From positions 1 to 9,222 of the forward strand of contig JBCBZE010000112.1 in the NCBI GenBank assembly GCA_039815505.1: a stretch of DNA of 9,222 nt, read 5' to 3'. The stretch is from CANLWN01 sp039815505. Its GTDB lineage: Bacteria > Bacteroidota > Bacteroidia > Flavobacteriales > Flavobacteriaceae. The first letter of the stretch is position 1; each line of letters begins with the position of its first letter. Position numbers and translations under genes: made by a program. Below the pieces are notes generated by a model. The model saw only the letters and a program-made list of their open reading frames with translations. It was not told the DNA's origin and searched no databases. Of the stretch, positions 1 through 6,382 are shown piece by piece.

Positions 1-350
1 AACACCCTTTTGCCAACATAAATCTTCCTTTTTCGATAAACTACGTACTTTTGAAGGTAATAGGCTACAGCTTCGGATTGACAGAAATATTTCATGGTAT
101 CCGGAACCTTAAATCGCATTTCTTCCGCTATTCTAAAAAAATGATCAACAGAATTCCTGCTGGTAAGGATGATCGCGGTAAAATCGTTAAGATCTATTTT
201 TTGTTGCCTAACATTTTTGGCATCTACTCCCTCTACATGAATAAAAGGTCTAAAATCTACTTTTACCTTTTCTTTTTCAATAAGTCGTGAATATGGAGAG
301 TTTTCCATTTTCGGTTCTGGTTGAGAGACCAAAATCGTTTTTACTTTCAT
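1..350 (-). CDS. hemD: Uroporphyrinogen-III synthase, N-terminal part (3' end outside window)
   Basis: HemD cyclises hydroxymethylbilane to uroporphyrinogen III in cytoplasmic tetrapyrrole (haem) synthesis. About 116 N-terminal residues are visible; the rest lies beyond base 1. The start reads MKVKTILVSQPEPK, followed by ILTSRNSVDHFF and MKYFCQSEAVAYYLQKY, which I recognise as the Bacteroidota form of HemD; general HemD sequences are very divergent, so this rests on recall of the phylum-specific form. The start chosen is the ATG at 350-348. An in-frame ATG six bases upstream (356-354, adding M-S) overlaps the stop of the DUF4271 gene as TGATG and would give direct translational coupling. It is the third gene of a leftward run with the DUF4271 and GT83 genes, and no separate promoter is visible. 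Identification is fairly sure; the exact start is open. Confidence 0.85.
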   Translation of the reverse strand, partial: MKVKTILVSQPEPKMENSPYSRLIEKEKVKVDFRPFIHVEGVDAKNVRQQKIDLNDFTAIILTSRNSVDHFFRIAEEMRFKVPDTMKYFCQSEAVAYYLQKYVVYRKRKIYVGKRV

Positions 351-355
351 AGACA

Positions 356-1012
356 TCAATCTTTTAAGAGACTTCCAATTATCACAAAGGGTGAAATTTC
401 GAGTGCGCAAAGGTACAAAATAAAATAGAAAAAATGGCTTGCTATAAATTTTTGATGATTTCTAAGCAGCGTAATCCAACCAATGCAGTTTATAAAAAGA
501 ATTAGGAAGATGCTTATGTAAATCACAGTTTTCGAATCTATTAGTACGTACGTCAGGATAATATTGGATAAAAGCATGATCATTCCGCTATAGTTCAAAT
601 AGGAAATTTTTTTAAATATAAATTCCGATATGGTCTTGTTGCTATTAAATACAAAACCATTTCCCAGCTGTAACAGAATTTTCATGATCAGAAATAACAA
701 TAACAAACCAAGGATCAGGAAATAAACGGTAGGGTAATCGTAATTTTTCTCTTCCCAAAGGACTTTGCGGATCAGGTAAATAAAAAGCGCAAAATTCATC
801 ACTTGAAAAACACTAAAAAAAATATGGAACCAGTTTAATAACTTATCCTTCTTATTATACATAAAAATGTATTTGTTATTGAAAGGAAGAATGATAAAGT
901 TGAGGAACCTACCATAAAAAGCACTTTTTGCCAGTACCATAAAAAAGATACTCGTAAATATGATTATCGTAATCCAATCTGCGGTATAGGTACTTCTAAA
1001 AATGGGCTCCAT
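356..1012 (-). CDS. DUF4271 family integral membrane protein
   Basis: A 218-residue, very hydrophobic protein with about six predicted membrane segments (roughly residues 12-29, 60-82, 93-116, 138-158, 162-183 and 192-214). It ends with FYFILYLCALEISPFVII (195-212), the C-terminal signature I associate with DUF4271, a Bacteroidota family of unknown function. The loop around 117-135 (GNGFVFNSNKTISEF) also fits. Length is normal for the family. Its ATG (1012-1010) abuts the TAA of the GT83 gene (1015-1013) with no bases between, and its TGA (358-356) touches a possible hemD start, so all three genes are probably co-transcribed and translationally coupled. Neighbourhood with hemD recurs in flavobacteria (recall), but I know of no demonstrated role in haem synthesis. 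Function is unknown. Confidence 0.8.
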   Translation of the reverse strand: MEPIFRSTYTADWITIIIFTSIFFMVLAKSAFYGRFLNFIILPFNNKYIFMYNKKDKLLNWFHIFFSVFQVMNFALFIYLIRKVLWEEKNYDYPTVYFLILGLLLLFLIMKILLQLGNGFVFNSNKTISEFIFKKISYLNYSGMIMLLSNIILTYVLIDSKTVIYISIFLILFINCIGWITLLRNHQKFIASHFFYFILYLCALEISPFVIIGSLLKD

Positions 1013-2680
1013 TTACTTTAATTCAATATTTTCTCCGTTTATACCCAAGTATAGGCCATTTTCGGAAATAGACACTTTAAAATAACCTGGTTCGGTCATT
1101 TTGGGTTTGGGCAGTATAAACGTATACGCTATGGTATCCTTGGACTTTAGCTTAACCATGGTTTCTTGTATTTTTCTGGTTTCCAGGGGCAGGATTTCCT
1201 TTACCTGTTTGTATTGGTTAAGGTAAGCTATTCCGAACGAAAGTTTTTCCAACGCAATGTCGAATTCATAGGGATTATACACTTTTAGAACAATTTCTTC
1301 CCCGCTATCAAGGGAGATAGGTTCATCATCAACATAACATCGCAGTTTTCTGAAGGATTCAAAATCGGCTATATAATATCCAAAATAGGGAGTTCCCTTA
1401 TTATTGGGAAAAGTAATATCACCTTCCTTTAGATATTTGGAAACATAAAGCACTTTTTGATGCTGTACCTTTGATTCCGAATCATCAATGGTATATTGGT
1501 TTTGTCTGTAACGTATATTATTTAATGAATATGTTGAACTCCCGGAGTAAAAGGCGTACATAGGTGATAATCTATAGGAATTTTCGAACACTACCGGCAT
1601 ATCCCCAATTTGGGATTCCAAAGCCTTCACCCACGCCTTGTTCCCATGGGATTCATATATAATGGGGAAAAGGGGTTCAAAAGCTAAACCAAGACGGAGA
1701 TATAACAGCAAAACAATATTTACAAGACCCATGCGATAGATCCATTTTTTTGCTCTCGCGTTCCGTAACATAAAGTTAAAGGCAATAACGGCCATGGGAA
1801 TGCAAACCACAATAATCCACTGGGTCTGTACACGTCTGTTAAAACTAGAAACAAAAAAGAAAAGCAAGGTGCCGTAACTTATGTATAATAGCGCTTTGGT
1901 AAATTTATCGGTGCCCTTGGTCTTGAACAGGGATTGATAGATCCATGGAAAGGTAAGCCCAAAAATAGCAACTAGGTTAATTAGAAAACCTAAAGTGAAA
2001 TCCGAAAATTCATAGGCTCTATTGGGGCGTTCAAAAAGATGGTACTTGATCGAAACAAAGTCGTATGCATATAACCATAAAAAATGAGGTAAATAGCAGG
2101 CCACGGCAACAATGACCGATAGCCACGCAAATGTGTTCAACACCAATTTTGGATTGGATAAAAGAACAAATAAAATAACCAGTACAGCATGATATTTACT
2201 GTACATCAAGAAAGCCATAACCACACCCAATAGAATGGCCCACATAAAAGACGGTGTTTTAATAAACTTTTTATAGACCCATAGGAACACGGCCGTAAAA
2301 AAGAGCAAAGGTGTATCGGGAAGTGTAAAAAACCCGTAAGCATTTAAAAGTGTCATGGAAAAAACAAGCACAAAAAAATGAAATACGCAATTGTTTTTTT
2401 TAGGGTGATCTACAAGTAGCCAAAGAAAAATAAAGGTCCCCGCAGACAGCATACAACTCATAAAACGTACGCCCAATTCCCCATCAAAGAAAAAGCTGCT
2501 GATTTTTATAAGAAAGGCGACCATAGGAGGATGGTCAAAATAACCCCAAGCCAAATCTTGGGCATAATACCAGTAGTAGGCTTCATCGAAAATCAATTCG
2601 GTAAAGTTGCTTTGTAGGAGGTTTAGCAATAAAATTGCCCCTAACAAATAAAGGAAAAGTTTGGGTAGTTTCGGTGTCAT
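1013..2680 (-). CDS. ArnT/GT83-like inner-membrane glycosyltransferase (lipid-linked sugar donor)
   Basis: A 555-residue GT-C-fold glycosyltransferase of the ArnT/PMT_2 type. These enzymes move a sugar from a polyprenyl-phosphate donor to an acceptor on the periplasmic side. The first loop holds FDEAYYWYYA (31-40), whose D32-E33 correspond to the catalytic acidic pair of ArnT/PMT enzymes, then WGYFDHPPM (45-53), a hallmark of the family. Further landmarks are LPDTPLLFF (120-128), YSKYHAVLV (160-168) and NRRVQTQW (281-288). About ten membrane segments fill residues 8-332; about 340-555 is a soluble, probably periplasmic, C-terminal domain. ATG at 2680-2678 is the natural start, just before the first membrane helix. 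It is first in a run with DUF4271 and hemD and divergent from a DPM1-like gene that could make its donor. Acceptor (lipid A, protein or other glycan) and sugar cannot be read from the sequence. Confidence 0.82.
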   Translation of the reverse strand: MTPKLPKLFLYLLGAILLLNLLQSNFTELIFDEAYYWYYAQDLAWGYFDHPPMVAFLIKISSFFFDGELGVRFMSCMLSAGTFIFLWLLVDHPKKNNCVFHFFVLVFSMTLLNAYGFFTLPDTPLLFFTAVFLWVYKKFIKTPSFMWAILLGVVMAFLMYSKYHAVLVILFVLLSNPKLVLNTFAWLSVIVAVACYLPHFLWLYAYDFVSIKYHLFERPNRAYEFSDFTLGFLINLVAIFGLTFPWIYQSLFKTKGTDKFTKALLYISYGTLLFFFVSSFNRRVQTQWIIVVCIPMAVIAFNFMLRNARAKKWIYRMGLVNIVLLLYLRLGLAFEPLFPIIYESHGNKAWVKALESQIGDMPVVFENSYRLSPMYAFYSGSSTYSLNNIRYRQNQYTIDDSESKVQHQKVLYVSKYLKEGDITFPNNKGTPYFGYYIADFESFRKLRCYVDDEPISLDSGEEIVLKVYNPYEFDIALEKLSFGIAYLNQYKQVKEILPLETRKIQETMVKLKSKDTIAYTFILPKPKMTEPGYFKVSISENGLYLGINGENIELK

Positions 2681-2700
2681 CTACAGGGTTTGATTCGGTC

Positions 2701-2708
2701 CAAAATTA
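2701..2708 (-). promoter_or_regulatory. Putative Bacteroidota -7 promoter element for the GT83 gene
   Basis: Read on the minus strand this is TAATTTTG, an exact match to the Bacteroidota -7 consensus TAnnTTTG. It lies 20 bases before the ATG at 2680, giving a predicted leader of only about 12-16 nucleotides. I see no convincing TTTG -33 element at the usual distance, so this is a candidate only. Confidence 0.4.
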
Positions 2709-2784
2709 CAAATTATAACCGTTAGGGGAAGTTTTAAAGAAATGATAAAATCCAAAGGAGATTTCTTAACAGCTTATAAAGTGG

Positions 2785-2792
2785 TATTTTTG
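2785..2792 (+). promoter_or_regulatory. Putative Bacteroidota -7 promoter element for the DPM1-like/pyrC operon
   Basis: TATTTTTG matches TAnnTTTG exactly. It lies 19 bases before the ATG at 2812, so the mRNA leader would be about 13-15 nucleotides, with no Shine-Dalgarno sequence in it. The -33 region is poorly conserved. It stands back to back with the minus-strand candidate at 2701-2708 inside the 131-bp divergent spacer. Confidence 0.42.
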
Positions 2793-2811
2793 ACGCTAAT
2801 ACAAACAATGG

Positions 2812-3540
2812 ATGACGGACAGTCTGGTTATAATCCCTACGTTCAACGAGATAGAGAACATTGAAGCTATCATCAAAGCAGTCTTTGATCTGGAAAAGAA
2901 TTTTCATGTTCTTATCGTAGATGATAATTCTCCGGACGGTACGGGATCCAAAGTTGTGGAGTTGCAGTCGTTTTATTCAGGCAGGCTTTTTTTGGAAGTT
3001 AGAACGGAAAAATCAGGGTTGGGGACCGCCTATATCCATGGGTTTAAATGGGCCATAGCCAAAAAATATGATTATATTTTTGAGATGGACGCTGACTTCT
3101 CCCATAGACCGGATGATTTGCCAAGATTGTATAGGGCTTGTGCCAATGGCGCGGATGTAGTGATAGGTTCGCGTTATAAAAAAGGTGTCAATGTGGTCAA
3201 CTGGCCCCTGTATCGAGTTTTATTGTCATATGGGGCGTCTTTTTACGTAAAAATGATCACAGGAATGCCCATACATGATCCCACGGCAGGTTTTGTATGC
3301 TATAGACGAAAGGTTTTGGAAGACATTGACCTGGACTCCGTACGGTTCATCGGATATGCCTTTCAAATAGAAATGAAGTTTAGGGCTTATCTCAAGAAAT
3401 TTAAAATAGAGGAGATTTCCATCATTTTCACAGATAGGGAAAAAGGCAAATCCAAGATGAGTTCCTCCATAGTTAGGGAAGCTATATTTGGGGTGCTAAA
3501 AATGAAGTTGAGAAGTTTGTTCCAAAAAAGTAAATTTTAA
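2812..3540 (+). CDS. Polyprenol-phosphate mannosyltransferase, DPM1-like GT2 family
   Basis: A 242-residue family 2 glycosyltransferase resembling dolichol/polyprenol-phosphate mannose synthase, which transfers a hexose (classically mannose from GDP-mannose) to a polyprenyl phosphate at the cytoplasmic membrane face. Motifs in order: IIPTFNE (7-13), DDNSPDGTG (37-45, nucleotide binding), MDADFSHRPDD (92-102, the metal-binding DAD with the DPM-specific SHRP), GSRYKKG (119-125), DPTAGF (156-161) and FTDREKGKSKMS (206-217). The length is that of the compact, soluble bacterial type; there is no C-terminal GtrA-like membrane domain. The ATG at 2812 is used because the overlapping ATG at 2808 is out of frame and soon stops. 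It is first of a tight operon with dihydroorotase (1-base gap) and DUF4296. The divergent GT83 gene is a plausible user of its product (inference). Family is firm; mannose specificity is inferred. Confidence 0.9.
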   Translation: MTDSLVIIPTFNEIENIEAIIKAVFDLEKNFHVLIVDDNSPDGTGSKVVELQSFYSGRLFLEVRTEKSGLGTAYIHGFKWAIAKKYDYIFEMDADFSHRPDDLPRLYRACANGADVVIGSRYKKGVNVVNWPLYRVLLSYGASFYVKMITGMPIHDPTAGFVCYRRKVLEDIDLDSVRFIGYAFQIEMKFRAYLKKFKIEEISIIFTDREKGKSKMSSSIVREAIFGVLKMKLRSLFQKSKF

Positions 3541-3541
3541 T

Positions 3542-4876
3542 ATGTCCGAAATACTGATAAAAAATGCGAAGTTGGTGAACGAGAATTCCCAATTTGAAGG
3601 GGATGTCCTAATAAAGGAAGATCTTATTCTCAAGATCGATAAAGATATCAGTAGCCCAAATGCACAGGTAATAGATGTAAATGGAAACCATGTATTCCCG
3701 GGTGTTATCGATGATCAAGTACACTTTAGGGAACCGGGCCTTACGCATAAAGGCACCATTGCTACGGAAAGTAGGGCCGCCTTGGCAGGTGGTATTACCT
3801 CCTTTATGGAGCAGCCCAATACAAATCCGCAGACGGTAACCATTCAAAAACTGGAAGAAAAGTTCGCAAGGGCCGCGGAAACCTCCTATGCCAATTATTC
3901 TTTTTTATTTGGAGGGACCAATGATAATTTGGAAGAGCTAAAAAAATTGGATAAAAACGCCTGTTCAGGAATAAAACTGTTTCTGGGCTCATCAACCGGA
4001 AATATGTTGGTGGATGATGAAGCGGTTCTAGAGAAGATATTTAGAAGTACGGAAATGGTTATTTCCACACATTGTGAGGACGAAGGAACCATTAGAAAAA
4101 ATCTGGCGGACCATATTGCAAAATTTGGAGATAATATACCTATGGAATACCACCCTTTGATCAGAAGTGAAGAAGCGTGTTATTTATCCTCCTCAAGGGC
4201 CATAGATTTAGCAAAGAAGACAGGGGCCAGACTTCACGTTTTCCACCTTTCTACGGGGAAGGAGACCGATCTTTTTAGAAATGACATTTCCTTGGAGGAA
4301 AAAAAGATCACTTCAGAGGTTTGTATTCATCATCTGTGGTTTTCAAATGAGGATTATAGCACCAAGGGCAACCTAATTAAGTGGAATCCTGCAGTAAAAA
4401 CGAAAAATGACAGGGCAATACTTTGGGAAGCACTTTTAAACGATAAGATAGATGTTGTAGCTACCGATCATGCACCACATACCTTGCAGGAAAAGGATAA
4501 TGTATATACCAAGGCACCTTCTGGTGGGCCGTTGGTACAACACGCATTGCCGGCCATGTTGGAAAACTATCATGCAGGAAGGATATCATTGGAGAAAATA
4601 GTGGAGAAAATGTGCCATAACCCAGCGAAGTTATTTCAAATCAAGAAGCGTGGGTTTCTTAGAGAGGGATATTTTGCCGACTTGGTCGCGGTGAATTTGA
4701 ACGATTCTTGGCAAGTAAACAAAAACAACATATTTTATAAGTGCGGATGGTCCCCTTTTGAAGGTGTGGCCTTTAGATCTAGGATATCCCATACTTTTAT
4801 AAACGGGCATTTAGGCTATGCCCATGGCGTTTTTTCCGATATTAAAAATGCAAGACGTTTAACATTTGATCGATAA
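3542..4876 (+). CDS. pyrC: Dihydroorotase (Bacteroidota variant lacking first HxH histidine)
   Basis: A cytoplasmic amidohydrolase that interconverts N-carbamoyl-aspartate and dihydroorotate in de novo pyrimidine synthesis. At 444 residues it has type I length. Visible elements: VFPGVIDDQVHFREPG (51-66), where the usual D-x-H-x-H appears as Q59-V-H61; GGITSFMEQPNTNP (83-96); GIKLFLGSSTG (143-153), whose K145 sits where related amidohydrolases carry a carbamylated bridging lysine; STHCEDE (175-181); LHVFHLSTG (231-239); WNPAVK (281-286); and VVATDHAPHT (305-314) with the catalytic Asp D309. H177 and H235 are the likely second metal site. The substrate-clamping Arg R63 and Asn N93 are present. 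It starts one base after the DPM1-like stop and ends two bases before the DUF4296 start. Dihydroorotase rather than allantoinase or hydantoinase is supported by the HFREPG and EQPNT motifs. Confidence 0.92.
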   Translation: MSEILIKNAKLVNENSQFEGDVLIKEDLILKIDKDISSPNAQVIDVNGNHVFPGVIDDQVHFREPGLTHKGTIATESRAALAGGITSFMEQPNTNPQTVTIQKLEEKFARAAETSYANYSFLFGGTNDNLEELKKLDKNACSGIKLFLGSSTGNMLVDDEAVLEKIFRSTEMVISTHCEDEGTIRKNLADHIAKFGDNIPMEYHPLIRSEEACYLSSSRAIDLAKKTGARLHVFHLSTGKETDLFRNDISLEEKKITSEVCIHHLWFSNEDYSTKGNLIKWNPAVKTKNDRAILWEALLNDKIDVVATDHAPHTLQEKDNVYTKAPSGGPLVQHALPAMLENYHAGRISLEKIVEKMCHNPAKLFQIKKRGFLREGYFADLVAVNLNDSWQVNKNNIFYKCGWSPFEGVAFRSRISHTFINGHLGYAHGVFSDIKNARRLTFDR

Positions 4877-4878
4877 TC

Positions 4879-5289
4879 ATGAGGAAGACTGTATCCCTAC
4901 TGGTCCTACTAATTATACTTTCCTGTGGAGAAGGAGTAATGGAAAAACCGGATAACCTTATTTCCAAAGATGAGATGATATCACTGTTATACGACTTGGC
5001 GGTTTTGAACGCCGCCAAAAGTACGGATGCCAATATTTTAAGGGATAACCATATTGAAACTATGGAGTATCTCTACAACAAATATAGCATAGATAGTATA
5101 CAATTTGTTCGTAGCGATGCGTATTATGCCTCTATGCCAGAGGAATACGAGGCCATTTATAAAGGGGTGGAAAGCAAGCTACAAAAAGAAAAAAAGAAAA
5201 TCGAGAAGGCCAATGACAGTCTAAATCTTAAGAATACACCTTTAAAAAAGGCATCTAAAAAAAGTAACCCTAAAGATTCTCTTCCCTAA
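4879..5289 (+). CDS. DUF4296 family lipoprotein
   Basis: A 136-residue secreted protein. It has a short basic start (MRK), a hydrophobic stretch (residues 5-14) and LSC at 14-16, which reads as a lipoprotein signal with lipidated Cys16, although the -3/-2 residues (I-L) are not an ideal lipobox. The region KDEMISLLYDLAVLNAA (about 30-46), then NIETMEYLY-like spacing and a conserved YYxSMPEEYEAIY stretch (107-119 by eye), fits DUF4296, a Bacteroidota domain of unknown function. The tail from about 122 is highly charged and Lys/Ser-rich and looks disordered. It is the third gene of the DPM1-like/pyrC run (2-base gap), so expression is probably shared with pyrimidine synthesis; functional connection is not shown. 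Its last 20 bases overlap the end of the opposing SDR gene. Confidence 0.78.
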   Translation: MRKTVSLLVLLIILSCGEGVMEKPDNLISKDEMISLLYDLAVLNAAKSTDANILRDNHIETMEYLYNKYSIDSIQFVRSDAYYASMPEEYEAIYKGVESKLQKEKKKIEKANDSLNLKNTPLKKASKKSNPKDSLP

Positions 5290-6277
5290 ATCGGTTGCAG
5301 GAAAAGTAGATGACTTCTTCCAATAACTCATATTTAAAATGCAATAGATCGGTGATTTTTTTATTACTGTAAATTTGTGGGTTTTTCAATGATGCTACCG
5401 CAACCTTGGTCAATTTCCTGCTTTTTTGGCTTAGGAGACTCCAAAACCAGTCCAATCGCCATAACAATTGCAACTGCCAAAATTGTAATTGCCTTGTAGG
5501 TTCAGATTTACCAAGTTCCCGGGCCATAATGGAAAGGATTTTTTTGTAGGTCCAGTTCTCACATATAAGAATAAAACGTTCATTTTTAACCGAAGACTCC
5601 ATAAGCCGTACCATTATTTCAATAACATCGGTCACTGAAATAAAACCAGTGGTTCCGGGAGGATAATAGCCAAGGCCTTTAAAGGCCGTTTTAAACAGGA
5701 TGCCACTTCCGGTATGCCAAAACCCCGGCCCTAAAATAACCCCGGGATTTACAATAACCACTGATAATCCCTCTTCTTTTCCTCGCCAAACTTCCATTTC
5801 CGCACTATGCTTGCTCAGAGCATAGACATTGGCATTAAATTCGTTCCATTCATTTTCTTCCGTTGCCGCGGTGCTGCCCTCGTTTTTTCCTATGGCCGCT
5901 ATGGAACTTACATAGCACAGTTTTTGAATTTTTTTAGAAAGGCACAGATTTACGACATTGGCAGTTCCTTCTACATTTGTTTTCAACAGTTTTTCGTAGT
6001 CATTTGGGTCAAAAGAAATCAGAGCGGCACAATGGTATACATGGGTTACACCCTTAAACGCAATTTCCAATGCAGGGATATCGTTTAGGTCGGCTTCGAT
6101 CCAAGAGATGTTATTAAATAGTATTTCGCTATTTTCCGTATAATAGGAAAACACCTTTTTAACTGCTTCCAGATCGCTACTTTTTCTATGGATGGCGATA
6201 ACAGGGGTCTTTTTTTGCACCAAATGCAATAGTAGATGTGCTCCTACCAATCCTGTTCCTCCTGTAACTAAAACCAT
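5270..6277 (-). CDS. Extended SDR: NAD(P)-dependent epimerase/reductase-like protein
   Basis: With the ATG at 6277-6275 the protein is 335 residues. The N-terminus carries the Rossmann motif TGGTGLVG (5-12), an acidic residue D63 in EADLND at the cofactor adenine site, YVSSIAAIG (122-130) with the catalytic Ser, and Y152-x3-K156 in VYALSKHSAEM, then NPGVILGPG (177-185). These define an active-looking extended SDR of the epimerase/dihydroflavonol-4-reductase/3-beta-HSD-like group. The C-terminal third, which sets substrate, carries an aromatic patch (QFWQLQLLWRLDWFW, about 265-279) that may touch the membrane. Substrate is unknown. A TTG two codons upstream (6283) is also in frame, but the ATG leads straight into the beta strand VLVTGGTG and is preferred. 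The gene is alone on its strand, divergent from tyrS, and overlaps DUF4296 by 20 bases at its 3' end. Confidence 0.85.
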   Translation of the reverse strand: MVLVTGGTGLVGAHLLLHLVQKKTPVIAIHRKSSDLEAVKKVFSYYTENSEILFNNISWIEADLNDIPALEIAFKGVTHVYHCAALISFDPNDYEKLLKTNVEGTANVVNLCLSKKIQKLCYVSSIAAIGKNEGSTAATEENEWNEFNANVYALSKHSAEMEVWRGKEEGLSVVIVNPGVILGPGFWHTGSGILFKTAFKGLGYYPPGTTGFISVTDVIEIMVRLMESSVKNERFILICENWTYKKILSIMARELGKSEPTRQLQFWQLQLLWRLDWFWSLLSQKSRKLTKVAVASLKNPQIYSNKKITDLLHFKYELLEEVIYFSCNRFREENL

Positions 6278-6344
6278 GCTCAAATTTAATTATTTGTCAT
6301 GGATATATCCTCTTTTTGGAGCGTGCAAAGCGTTGTATTTACTT

Positions 6345-6352
6345 TATATTTG
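6345..6352 (+). promoter_or_regulatory. Putative -7 promoter element for tyrS
   Basis: TATATTTG is an exact match to TAnnTTTG, 30 bases ahead of the tyrS ATG, predicting a leader of about 23-25 nucleotides. A TTTG at 6315-6318 could be the -33 element, but the 26-base spacing is longer than usual, so that half is doubtful. The leader is too short for a T-box or other riboswitch. Confidence 0.5.
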
Positions 6353-6365
6353 CAGCAATTATCTT

Positions 6366-6373
6366 AAAAAGGA
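6366..6373 (+). promoter_or_regulatory. Shine-Dalgarno-like sequence of tyrS
   Basis: AAAAAGGA ends nine bases before the ATG at 6383. It is the clearest Shine-Dalgarno-like site in the window; the other plus-strand genes lack one, as is common in Bacteroidota. It supports the chosen tyrS start. Confidence 0.4.
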
Positions 6374-6382
6374 ACAATACGG

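Noticed and set aside
51..290. Plus-strand open frame of 79 codons
   Set aside because: It lies wholly antisense to hemD, and its translation resembles no family I recognise.
6281..6283. TTG start for the SDR gene
   Set aside because: In frame, but it adds only two residues; the ATG at 6277 directly precedes the conserved first strand.
6278..6288. TAAATTTG on the minus strand (6288-6281) as promoter of the SDR gene
   Set aside because: It matches TAnnTTTG but lies three bases before the ATG, so the transcript would begin at or after the start codon. An alternative, TTTG (6329-6326) with TATATCCA (6307-6300), has better spacing but a poor -7 sequence; neither is supported enough to annotate.
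6301..6310. Palindrome GGATATATCC in the SDR-tyrS spacer as an operator
   Set aside because: Ten bases with an AT core are expected by chance at this composition, and no second copy is seen nearby.
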